This document shows, one piece after another, positions 22,033-30,881 of a stretch of DNA of 35,035 nucleotides. Location: assembly GCA_025353965.1 (NCBI GenBank), contig JANXNS010000182.1:1-35035 (forward strand). Direction: 5' to 3'. Source of the stretch: Aquihabitans sp. (lineage in GTDB: Bacteria; Actinomycetota; Acidimicrobiia; Acidimicrobiales; Iamiaceae). Position 1 is the stretch's first letter; every line of letters starts with the position of its first letter. A program made the position numbers and the translations under genes. The notes under the pieces are model-generated. The model did not search any database. It was not told the DNA's origin and saw only the letters and a program-made list of their open reading frames with translations.

Positions 22033-22825
22033 CTACTCATCGTCGCTGAGCAGGTCGTCGAAGATTTGCGCCGCGTGGGCCTGCATTCCGGGTAGGACGT
22101 GCTGGTACACGTTGAGCGTGAAGCCTGCCGATGCGTGACCGAGGCGCTCCGCCACCACCTTGGCCGGGACGCCAGCCTTGAGGAGCAGGGTTGCGTGGGT
22201 GTGTCGGAGGTCGTGAAAGCGGATGACGGGGAGCTTGTGTGTGGCCACGAGGCGGTTGAAGCCTCGAGTGATGTACTCGGGGTGCTCGGGTTCGCCGTTA
22301 GCGCGGCCGAACAGCAAGCCTTGGCGATCGAACTGTTCTCCGAGTTCTGTTTTCGCCATCTCCTGGGCGGCTTGCCGAGCCTGGAGAGCTGTAGCGGTCC
22401 GTGAGTCGATGTCGATGGTCCGGCGGCCCGATGGCGTTTTGACGTCCGAGACGTGGATCTTCCAACCGACTACGACGACGGCGCGCCGAACCGAGAGGGT
22501 CGATTTCTCGAAGTCGACGTCGTTCCAGCGCAGCCCCATGACTTCGCCTCGGCGCATGCCGGTCTTGGCGGCGACGAGCAGCAGCGTGTGATGGCGGTGG
22601 TCCTTCGTGTCTCGAGGAAGCGGCGGAGGTCTGGGGCGTCCCAGACCTGGATCTTTGATTTGGTCCCGATCGACTCACGCCTGGGTTGGTCGGCGAGTCC
22701 TGCGACGTTGCGGCTGACAACACCCTTGCGGAGGGCGTCAGTGAGCGCCTTGTTGATGACGCGGTGGACGTAGCGGACCGACGTCGGGTCGAGGCCACCT
22801 GTAGTCCTGCCGCGTCGGTTACCGC
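22033..22825 (-). pseudogene. Tyrosine integrase, frameshifted and N-terminally truncated
   Basis: The C-terminal 174 codons (22557-22033) carry the catalytic residues: Arg in GMRRGEVMGLRW, HDLRHTHATLL, GHASAGFT and the nucleophile Tyr in NVYQHVLP. Upstream, the core-binding part (GLDPTSVRYVHRVINKALTD, NVAGLADQP, WDAPDLRRFLE) continues in a different frame, with the shift near 22600. Translation fails further upstream at about 22825, where a different gene ends. So the integrase lost its N-terminal arm-binding domain and has a one-base shift; it is inactive. It is a remnant of a prophage or ICE, probably once targeting tRNA-Arg. Confidence 0.85.
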
Positions 22826-23217
22826 TCCGCAGGGAAACGAAGTCCTACTACCCACCACGAACCTCGGCCGAGAGTTCGTCCCACGACCGGCCATGCGATG
22901 TAGTCGACCAGAGTGAAAAACGGCAGGGACACGAGGCGAAGCAACAATGCTGTGATGGTGAGTTCAGGGTCACCCGTCTCGAACCCAGCGACTTTGCCAG
23001 CCCTGATTCGCTGTAGCCGGTACCTCAGTCGCGATCTGGGCGTCAGGACACGACCCTTGCGGAGAAGAAGCGGTCCGGTCGACACCGCCTCATGATGCTT
23101 GGCTGACCGGGGAACCAGCAAGAACAGCGGGCCCTGTTGGGTCCTGTAGTTCGTCGCCTGAGGTAGCGAATCGGGGGTGCCCTCGATGCGCCAGTAAGTG
23201 ATGGTCGGCGGTCCCAT
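22819..23217 (-). CDS. Small membrane protein, unknown function
   Basis: 132 aa; ATG at 23217 with GGAGGTGAGCG upstream, a good ribosome site. A basic middle (RSRLRYRLQRIRAG) precedes one hydrophobic segment (about residues 86-115, ITALLLRLVSLPFFTLVDYI). It ends within the truncated integrase region, so its own last residues (GLRFPAER) may be altered by the junction. I recognise no family. Confidence 0.55.
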   Translation of the reverse strand: MGPPTITYWRIEGTPDSLPQATNYRTQQGPLFLLVPRSAKHHEAVSTGPLLLRKGRVLTPRSRLRYRLQRIRAGKVAGFETGDPELTITALLLRLVSLPFFTLVDYIAWPVVGRTLGRGSWWVVGLRFPAER

Positions 23218-23302
23218 CGCTCACCTCCATGTCCAGGTGTGAACAACGTCCCGCGACAGCTGTGAACGAAGTCCTGAACTCAGACACCTCCTCGCGCGCT
23301 GG

Positions 23303-23333
23303 GAATCCCGCGGGGGTCGTGCTACCGGGATTC
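23303..23333 (-). terminator. Stem-loop at sulfite reductase 3' end
   Basis: GAATCCCG / CGGGATTC, an 8-bp stem with a 15-nt loop, spans the stop codon of the minus-strand reductase gene. No T-tract follows, so it may protect the 3' end rather than terminate. Confidence 0.4.
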
Positions 23334-25058
23334 GCCGGTTTGGGCCGTCGGCCGCGGGGTGCGCACCCAACGTTCGGTGCCTAGCTCGCCCCGCAGGCGG
23401 TCGACTCCCAGGCGGTGACAGAAGTCGCCGAACCGTTCCCCGTCGTGGCGGTGATCGCGGTAGTGCACCAGCACCGGGCGCAACACGTTGACCAGCTCGT
23501 CGCGGGGGACATTTTGGGCGAAGACGGCGTTGAGGCGGATGCCGACCGGCTCACCCCCAAGGTGGATGTCGTAACTCTTCTTGCCTCGCCCCACGACGCC
23601 GATCTCTGCCGTGTACGGCCGGGAGCACCCGTTGGGACAGCCGGTCATGCGGACATGGGCGTCGAGCCCACCGAGCCCCAGCGCGTCCAGCTCGGCTTCC
23701 AGATCGTCGAGCAAGGCAGGCATGACCCGCTCCGCTTCGGTCAGGGCCAGCCCGCAGGTGGGCAAGGCCGGGCAGGCGAAAGAGTTGCGTTTGATGGGCG
23801 CCCACCGCTCGGCCGGCACCACACCGTGCTCGGCCAGCAGGGCCTCCACGGCCGGCCGGTCATGGTCGGCCAGGTCGGTGAGCAGCACGTCCTCCCTGGG
23901 GGTAAAGCGCACCCCGGGCGAGAACCGCTCGATGACAGCCCGCAGCCCTGAGCGCATCCGCACGCCGTCGCGGTCGATGACGCGGCCGTTGCTGACCTTG
24001 ATCCCAAGGAACCAGCGGCCGTCGCCCTGGGGGTGCCAGCCGAGATGGTCGTCGGCGGCTGCGAAGACGACGGGCTCGGCGTCGGGGAGCGAATAGCCGA
24101 GGCGCCCCTCCACGGCAGCTCGGAACCGCTCGATTCCCCAGCCGTGGACCAGATACTTGAGCCTGGCTTGGGCGCGGTCGCTGCGGTTGCCGTTGTCTCG
24201 CTGAACCCCGACGATGGCCTCGAGGACCTCGAACAGCTTGTCGGCGGCGATCGTGGTCAGCGGGTCGGCGAGCCGGGGGAAGGTGTCGGGGTTGGTGTGG
24301 TTCTTGCCCATGCCGCCCCCGACGAGCAGGGTGAACGCCCGCAGGCAATCGCCGTCAAGCACGGGCACGACCCCGATGTCGTGGGTGTACACATCCACAC
24401 AGTTGTCACCCGGGAAGGCGAAGCCGATCTTGAACTTCCGGGGTAGATAGGTGGCGCCGTAGATCGGCTCGTCGTCGGGCACCTCGGCGGTCACCGCTTG
24501 CTCCCCGTCGAGCCAGAGCTGGAAGTAGGCGTGGGAGCGGGGTCGGAAGCGTTGGGCCACCTCGTGGGCGTAGGCCTGGACGTCGGTGCGGATCGGGTCG
24601 GCGAGCGGCGCCGGGCAGCACATGGTGTTGCGCACCACGTCGCCGCATGCCCCCAGGGTGGTGATCAGGTGGTGGTTGAGAGTGGAAAGCAGCGACGTCA
24701 GATCACCCTTGTCGACGAAGTGGTACTGGATCCCCTGGCGGCTGGTGATCCGCAGGGTGCCGTTGCCTACGGCGTCACACAGCTTGTCCATGGACAGGTA
24801 CTGCTCGGCGTTGAGGATTCCGCCGGGAATGCTGACCCGCACCATGCAGCTGTGGTCGAAGTCGAGGCCCTGGCGTTTCCGCTCGGTGCGGACGTCGCGA
24901 TCGTCCTGCTGGTAGATCCCGTGGAACTTGAGCAGCTCGTAGCTGTCATTGGAGAAGACCGGGACGTCAGCGGCCAGCTCCTCGGCGATCGTGCCCCGCA
25001 GGTGGTCGCTGGTGACCTTTATCCCTTCGACCTTGGAGACGGGGGTGTCGTTGGTCAT
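23322..25058 (-). CDS. Siroheme [4Fe-4S] sulfite/nitrite reductase, hemoprotein subunit
   Basis: 578 aa; ATG with GGAG 6 bases upstream. Two ferredoxin-like and two siroheme domains alternate as in the sulfite/nitrite reductase family: SRQGIQYHFV in the N-terminal half and the cluster-siroheme ligands FACPALPTCGLAL and GCPNGCSRP (C-x5-C, C-x3-C) near residues 430-480. Length matches CysI-type or ferredoxin-dependent assimilatory enzymes that reduce sulfite to sulfide (or nitrite to ammonia). No flavoprotein partner lies beside it; the ferredoxin in the suf operon is a possible donor. It is 12 bp downstream of sufR on the same strand, so it is likely repressed together with the Fe-S system. 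Sulfite is favoured by context, but not certain. Confidence 0.88.
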   Translation of the reverse strand: MTNDTPVSKVEGIKVTSDHLRGTIAEELAADVPVFSNDSYELLKFHGIYQQDDRDVRTERKRQGLDFDHSCMVRVSIPGGILNAEQYLSMDKLCDAVGNGTLRITSRQGIQYHFVDKGDLTSLLSTLNHHLITTLGACGDVVRNTMCCPAPLADPIRTDVQAYAHEVAQRFRPRSHAYFQLWLDGEQAVTAEVPDDEPIYGATYLPRKFKIGFAFPGDNCVDVYTHDIGVVPVLDGDCLRAFTLLVGGGMGKNHTNPDTFPRLADPLTTIAADKLFEVLEAIVGVQRDNGNRSDRAQARLKYLVHGWGIERFRAAVEGRLGYSLPDAEPVVFAAADDHLGWHPQGDGRWFLGIKVSNGRVIDRDGVRMRSGLRAVIERFSPGVRFTPREDVLLTDLADHDRPAVEALLAEHGVVPAERWAPIKRNSFACPALPTCGLALTEAERVMPALLDDLEAELDALGLGGLDAHVRMTGCPNGCSRPYTAEIGVVGRGKKSYDIHLGGEPVGIRLNAVFAQNVPRDELVNVLRPVLVHYRDHRHDGERFGDFCHRLGVDRLRGELGTERWVRTPRPTAQTGESR

Positions 25059-25070
25059 GGGCCTCTCCGG

Positions 25071-25790
25071 TCACGCACGAAGCTCATCCGTTGCCGGTGT
25101 CACCGCAACCGGCCGGCGCCGCCGAGGCGCAGCCACCCGGTGATCACGTGGTCGGACCTCATACCCGCAGGCGTAGGCGCCTGCCGCTTTGTGCGCGACC
25201 CGCTCGACCTCGACCTCGGGTAGAACCTCCCGGAGGAACTCGAGCTCGGTGGTGCAGGCCTGACCGTACCGGGATGCCACGGCCCAGATGGCGCAACTGT
25301 GCAGGGTCATCCTGTAAGCACCGCCGGGCAGCTTCTCGAAGTCGGCGAGGTATCCCTCCTCGTCGAGCATGCCGGCGAGGAACGCCATCTTCTCGTCGAG
25401 GTTCTTGCCCGCCATTTGTGTCCGAGCTTGCTCAACCCGCCGATCTCGGCGCCGCTCGAAGATGCGGGAGACGAGCTGTGGGTCCTCCTCCTCGATGTGG
25501 CCGAGTAACTCCACAGAAAGATCGACGGAGACCTTGGAGAGCACTGCCTCGGCGAGATCGGTGCTGTGGTAGAGGTCAGTCGGGCGCCCCGACCGGCCTC
25601 GCTCCTGACGGGCGGCGACGATCCCGGCGGCCCTGAGGGCGGCCAGGTGCTGACGGACACCGCTCGGAGTAATTCCCAAGGCCTCCGCCAGCTCTTCCGC
25701 CGATGCTTCCCCTCGCCTCTTCAGTGCGACCACAACCTGCCTTTGGGCAGCCGAAAGATCAACCGGAGGCACGTGGACAGCGTTCATCAT
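25071..25790 (-). CDS. sufR: SufR-type Fe-S-dependent transcriptional regulator
   Basis: 239 aa. An N-terminal winged helix (~15-75) contains AEELAEALGITPSGVRQHLA. The C-terminal domain has Cys166 and Cys179 (C-x12-C) and Cys208 in AYACGY, the three-cysteine ligand pattern of SufR that holds an Fe-S cluster. SufR represses suf genes when it carries its cluster and releases DNA when the cluster is lost. It is divergent from the suf operon, with a promoter and inverted repeat between them, and cotranscribed with the sulfite reductase. A TAGACT hexamer 6 nt before the ATG may give a leaderless transcript. Confidence 0.88.
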   Translation of the reverse strand: MMNAVHVPPVDLSAAQRQVVVALKRRGEASAEELAEALGITPSGVRQHLAALRAAGIVAARQERGRSGRPTDLYHSTDLAEAVLSKVSVDLSVELLGHIEEEDPQLVSRIFERRRDRRVEQARTQMAGKNLDEKMAFLAGMLDEEGYLADFEKLPGGAYRMTLHSCAIWAVASRYGQACTTELEFLREVLPEVEVERVAHKAAGAYACGYEVRPRDHRVAAPRRRRPVAVTPATDELRA

Positions 25791-25827
25791 GCTTTCAGTC
25801 TAACGCCCGCAAGGCCAAGACGCCAGG

Positions 25828-25857
25828 TTGACAAGTAGTAACTTGCGTAACTATCCT
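25828..25857 (+). promoter_or_regulatory. suf operon promoter with putative SufR operator
   Basis: TTGACA (25828-25833), 18 bp, TATCCT (25852-25857). Inside the spacer is an inverted repeat CAAGT-AGTA-ACTTG (25832-25845), placed to block RNA polymerase when SufR is bound. The arms resemble, but do not equal, the CAAC-N6-GTTG-type SufR sites known from other bacteria. The implied start is near 25864, giving a 100-nt leader. Confidence 0.65.
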
Positions 25858-25896
25858 CTATGGGGCACCAACCCGCAGCCACACGGAGACGAGACG

Positions 25897-25971
25897 ATGA
25901 CTCGATCGGCGATTGCGATCACCAGGTACACCCCGATGGGCGAGGTCCTAGCGGGGGACCTGGGATCATGA
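25897..25971 (+). CDS. 24-aa leader ORF overlapping sufB start
   Basis: An ATG at 25897, with GGAG 8 nt upstream, opens a 24-codon frame ([20 protein letters not shown], then DLGS) whose TGA overlaps the sufB ATG (ATGA, 25968-25971). It fills most of the 100-nt leader behind the promoter. It could couple sufB translation to leader translation. It has no cysteine codons, so simple cysteine attenuation is unlikely. Real expression is unproven. Confidence 0.5.
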   Translation: MTRSAIAITRYTPMGEVLAGDLGS

Positions 25972-27409
25972 CCGACGTATCGAGCGAGGTCCGCGAGTTC
26001 GCCAGCCGGGAGTACCAGTACGGGTTCGTGACTGATCTCGAGACCGACGTCGCGCCACGGGGTCTGAACGAGGATGTTATTCGGCTTATCTCGTCCAAGA
26101 AAAACGAGCCGGACTGGATGCTCGAGTGGCGCCTCAAGGCCTACCGGGGCTGGCTCACGATGGAGGAGCCCACCTGGCAGAAGGCCAACTACGCGCCGAT
26201 CGACTACCAGGACATCATCTACTACGCCGCTCCCAAACCGAAGGTGGCGCTGACCAGCCTCGACGAGGTCGATCCCGAGGTGCTGGCCATGTTCGACAAG
26301 CTGGGGATCTCCCTGGCCGAGCAGGAGCGCCTGAGCGGCGTCGCCGTCGACGCAATCGTCGACTCGGTGTCGGTGGCCACGACGTTCAAGGAGAAGTTGG
26401 CCGACGTCGGCGTCATCTTCTGCTCCTTCTCCGAGGCGGTCCAGTGTCACCCCGAACTGGTAAAGCGATACCTCGGCACCGTGGTTCCGAGGAGGGACAA
26501 CTTCTTTGCCGCCCTGAACTCCGCGGTGTTCTCCGACGGCTCGTTCTGCTTCATCCCCAAGGGGGTGCGCTGCCCCATGGAGCTTTCCACGTACTTCCGT
26601 ATCAACGCCGCCGATACCGGCCAGTTCGAGCGGACGCTCATCATCGCCGAAGAGGGCGCCTCCGTCAGCTACCTCGAAGGCTGCACGGCCCCGATGCGCG
26701 ACACCAACCAGCTCCACGCCGCGGTCGTCGAGCTCGTCGCCCTTGATGACGCCCAGATCAAGTACTCCACGGTGCAGAACTGGTACCCGGGCGACGCCGA
26801 AGGGCGGGGCGGCATCTACAACTTCGTCACCAAGCGTGGGAAGTGCGCGGGGGTGAACTCGAAGATCTCTTGGACCCAGGTCGAGACTGGCTCGGCCATC
26901 ACCTGGAAGTACCCGGGGGTGATCCTCCAGGGCGACAACTCAGTTGGCGAGTTCTACTCGGTCGCCCTCACGGCCAACCATCAGCAGGCCGACACCGGCA
27001 CGAAGATGATCCACATCGGCAAGAACACCAGCAGCACCATCGTCTCCAAGGCCATCTCCGCCGGCCACGGCCAGAACACCTACCGGGGCCTCGTGAAGGT
27101 CCTCGACTCGGCGAGCGGCGCTCGCAACCACACCCAATGCGACTCGCTGCTCTTGGGCGGCGACTGCGGCGCCCATACCTTCCCTTACGTCGAGGTGAAG
27201 AACCCAACGGCACAGGTCGAGCACGAAGCGTCGACCTCCAAGATCGGCGAGGACCAGCTTTTCTACTGCCGCCAGCGCGGCATCCCCGAGGAGGACGCAG
27301 TGTCGATGATTGTGAACGGCTTCTGCCGTGAGGTGTTCAAGGAGCTGCCCATGGAGTTCGCGGTCGAAGCTCAGAAGCTGCTCAGCGTCAGCCTGGAAGG
27401 GAGCGTCGG

Positions 27410-27413
<4 letters not shown>
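25968..27413 (+). CDS. sufB: Fe-S cluster assembly protein SufB
   Basis: 481 aa from ATG at 25968; an in-frame ATG at 25860 sits on the -10 box of the promoter and cannot be used. The sequence follows SufB throughout: [13 protein letters not shown] near the start, [70 protein letters not shown], then [20 protein letters not shown] and [11 protein letters not shown] near the end. SufB forms the SufBC2D scaffold on which Fe-S clusters are built, with the GC and H region near Cys of NHTQCDSLL as part of the sulfur tunnel. It overlaps the leader stop and the sufC start. Confidence 0.97.
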
Positions 27414-28194
<781 letters not shown>

Positions 28195-28198
<4 letters not shown>

Positions 28199-29532
28199 CC
28201 ACCACGGCCACCACTGCGTCGCCCCGGGGCCTCGCCGGCCTCGAACCCGCGCTCAATGGCCACCAGCCGGGCTGGCTTGGAGGGATACGCCGCGCTGGCC
28301 TCGAGTGGGTGGCAGAGCACGGGTTCCCCACGCTCGGCGACGAGGACTGGAAGTACACCCGGGTCGGGCCCATCCTGGACGTCCCCTTCCAGCCGGCCGT
28401 AGGCGGGATGAAACACCGGCTGTCGGCGAGCGCCATCGACGGGCTCGCGGGCGACCTTGGCGGCACGCGGCTGGTCTTCGCCAACGGCTACTTCGCTCCC
28501 GAACTGTCAACGCTGATGGCGCTTCCCGAAGGCACAACAGTGACCAGCCTCGCCTCGGTGCTGGCCGGCGACGCTGAACGTCTCGAACCCTTCCTGGCGC
28601 GCCCGCTCTCATCGCAACACCACGCCTTCACCGCGCTAAATGCCGCGCTCGCCGAGGACGGAGCGTTCATCCAGATCCCGCCCGATGCCACCATCGCCGC
28701 GCCGATCCACCTGGTGTTCGTCTCCGACGCCGGCGCCTCCCCGCTGGTGTCGAGCCCGCGGTCGGTGGTGCACGCCGGTGCCCGAAGCCAGGCGACGATC
28801 GTCGAAACCCACGTCGGGAGTGGCGGCGTGTACCTCACGAACGCGGTCACCGAGGTGATCCTCGAGGACGGTGCCCAGGTCCAGCACTACAAGGTGCAGG
28901 ACGAGGCCGACACCGCGTTTCATCTGGCGGCCCTGCACGTGAGACCCGGTCGCGACAGCAGCTTCTCCACCCACGCACTGGCCCTCGGCGCCGCTATCGC
29001 CCGCCACGAGGTCTGGGTGAAGCTCGAGGCCGCGGGGGCGGAGGTGACCCTCAACGGCCTGTACCTGCCCGACGGGAACCAACACCACGACAACCCGACG
29101 TTGATCGAGCACGTTGCGCCCCGCTGTACCAGCCGCCAGCTCTACAAGGGCGTCCTGGGCGGGCATGGCCGGGGGGTGTTCAACGGGCACATCGTCGTGG
29201 GCCCTGACGCGCTGGGGACCGACGCCAGCCAAACGAACAAGAACCTGCTCCTCTCCGACACGGCAGAGGTCGACACGCGGCCGCGGCTCGAGATCCTCAC
29301 CGACGACGTGCGCTGCACCCATGGGGCCGCAGTGGGCCAACTCGACGAGGAGGCCGTGTTCTATCTGCGCTCGCGGGGTGTCCCCCACCAGCAGGCCCGG
29401 GGCGTGCTCACCTACGCGTTCGCCGGCGAGATGCTGCAGCTCATTGGGGTGGGGCCACTGCGGTCCCGTGTCGAGAGCAAGGTCGCCGAGCGCCTCAACC
29501 GCGAAGATACCGACCGGGAGACGTTCCGATGA
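28195..29532 (+). CDS. sufD: Fe-S cluster assembly protein SufD
   Basis: 445 aa; ATG 28195 overlaps the sufC stop. Landmarks are EDWKYTRVGPI near residue 50, HAFTALNAALAEDGAFIQIP, EVTLNGLYLPDGNQHHDNPT, GVFNGHIVVGPDALGTDASQ and TYAFAGEMLQ near the end, all SufD-family features. SufD pairs with SufB in the scaffold. Gene order sufB-sufC-sufD differs from the B-D-C order seen in many actinobacteria, which I recall but cannot check here. Confidence 0.95.
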
Positions 29533-29990
29533 GCAGCGACCTCCGGGGTCTCTACCAGGACGTAGTCGTCGACCACGGCCGCCATCCGCGGAACTTCCGC
29601 GAGATCGCCGACGCCACCCGCACCGCGGAGGGCGTCAACCTCTTATGTGGCGATCAGCTCACGCTTTACGTGAAGCTCGCCGACGACCGCATCGAAGACA
29701 TCGCCTTCCAGGGCGTCGGCTGCGCCATCTCGCAGGCCTCGGCTTCTTTGATGACCACGGCCCTCAAAGGTAAGAACCAACAAGAGGCCCTCGCTCTGTT
29801 CGGCCCCGTCCACGCCATGCTGACTGAAGGTCCCAACGGCGAGGTCCCGCCCGAAGAACTGGGCAAGCTCGCCGTGCTATCGGGCGTCTGGGAGTTCCCG
29901 ATGCGGGTGAAGTGCGCCACCCTCGCCTGGCACACGCTGCGAAGCGCCCTCGAATCCGAATCAACCGCCGACCGCGTGTCGACGGAGTAG
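29529..29990 (+). CDS. sufU: SufU sulfur-transfer/scaffold protein
   Basis: 153 aa; ATG overlaps the sufD stop. The three conserved cysteines are in LLCGDQLTLY, FQGVGCAISQASASLM and VKCATLAWHTL, with Asp after the first (CGD), the zinc site of SufU. SufU takes persulfide sulfur from the desulfurase SufS and passes it to SufBCD. No SufS lies in this window, so the desulfurase must be elsewhere. Confidence 0.95.
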   Translation: MSSDLRGLYQDVVVDHGRHPRNFREIADATRTAEGVNLLCGDQLTLYVKLADDRIEDIAFQGVGCAISQASASLMTTALKGKNQQEALALFGPVHAMLTEGPNGEVPPEELGKLAVLSGVWEFPMRVKCATLAWHTLRSALESESTADRVSTE

Positions 29991-29996
29991 GTGACC

Positions 29997-30545
29997 ATGA
30001 CCGACCGACATACCTCAATCGAACTCCAGCGGGACTGCGAGGTAACCGTGATCCCCGGTGGCGACAGGATCACGCTCCGGCGCGGCGACCAGGTACAGGT
30101 CACCCAAGCCCTGGGCGGCAGCTTCACCGTCACCACCAGCCAGGGCTACCTGGCCCGGATCGGGGCCGCAGACGCCAGCGCGCTCGGCCTGGCCCCTCTG
30201 CCGGCGATCGACCAACCGTCGGCGTCGGGCCCGTTCGAGGTCCAGCAGGTGATCGAGCAGCTCAAGACCGTCTTCGATCCGGAGATCCCCGTCAACGTCG
30301 TAGATCTCGGCCTCATCTACACCTGCGAGGCGCAACTGCTCCCCGACGGCGGCAACCGGGTCGAGATCAAGATGTCCATGACCGCTCCCGGCTGCGGGAT
30401 GGGCGACGTGCTCCGCGAAGACGCCATCGCCAGGGTGCAGGAGGTTCCCGGCGTCGCTGAGGTCGACGTCGAGCTCGTCTGGGACCCGCCCTGGGGCCCG
30501 GAACTCATGTCCGAAGCCGCCCAACTCGAACTCGGCATGTTGTGA
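29997..30545 (+). CDS. sufT: SufT-type MIP18/DUF59 Fe-S maturation protein
   Basis: 182 aa from ATG 29997 (GGAG 9 bases upstream; a GTG at 29991 is only 3 bases from GGAG). An N-terminal beta-rich domain (~10-60) precedes a MIP18/DUF59 domain with FDPEIPVNVVDLGLIY and MSMTAPGCGMGDVL, including the conserved Thr and Cys. SufT proteins help load clusters onto target enzymes. It continues the suf operon, 6 bp after sufU. Confidence 0.92.
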   Translation: MTDRHTSIELQRDCEVTVIPGGDRITLRRGDQVQVTQALGGSFTVTTSQGYLARIGAADASALGLAPLPAIDQPSASGPFEVQQVIEQLKTVFDPEIPVNVVDLGLIYTCEAQLLPDGGNRVEIKMSMTAPGCGMGDVLREDAIARVQEVPGVAEVDVELVWDPPWGPELMSEAAQLELGML

Positions 30546-30627
30546 GAAGGAACGTACCGTCGGCCCAGAAGCCGTTGCCCGACGCCGAGACCACCCGACC
30601 AGCCGTACCAGAGGAGAACACATCACC

Positions 30628-30873
30628 ATGAAGGTTTGGATCGATCAGGACCTGTGCACGGGCGACGGCCTGTGCGAAGAGATAGCACCCGACGTGTTTA
30701 CCCTCCTCGACGACGGCCTGGCCTACGTCAAGGAGGGCGACAAGGTCTTCGCTGCTGCCAAGGGCAACCCCGAGGGTTCCGAGGGCATGGCGATCATTCC
30801 CGCCGGCCAGGAGGAGGCCGTAATCGAGTCGGCCGAGGAGTGCCCAGGCGAATGCATCTTCATCGAGTTTTAG
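30628..30873 (+). CDS. Small ferredoxin
   Basis: 81 aa; AGGAG 10 bases before the ATG. Cysteines are at 10, 16, 72 and 76 in CTGDGLC and CPGEC, i.e. C-x5-C then C-x3-C. The second cysteine of a classical CxxCxxC is replaced by Asp-13 position residues, the pattern of [3Fe-4S] or mixed ferredoxins that serve P450 systems. An inserted loop (~35-60) is longer than in P450 ferredoxins. It may carry electrons for the sulfite reductase or for suf reactions. The 82-bp gap to sufT is the largest inside the operon. Confidence 0.9.
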   Translation: MKVWIDQDLCTGDGLCEEIAPDVFTLLDDGLAYVKEGDKVFAAAKGNPEGSEGMAIIPAGQEEAVIESAEECPGECIFIEF

Positions 30874-30881
30874 ACACGACC

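Noticed and set aside
25860-25967. In-frame N-terminal extension of SufB from ATG 25860
   Set aside because: The ATG lies 2 nt after the -10 box, so it would be outside the transcript; the extension does not look like SufB.
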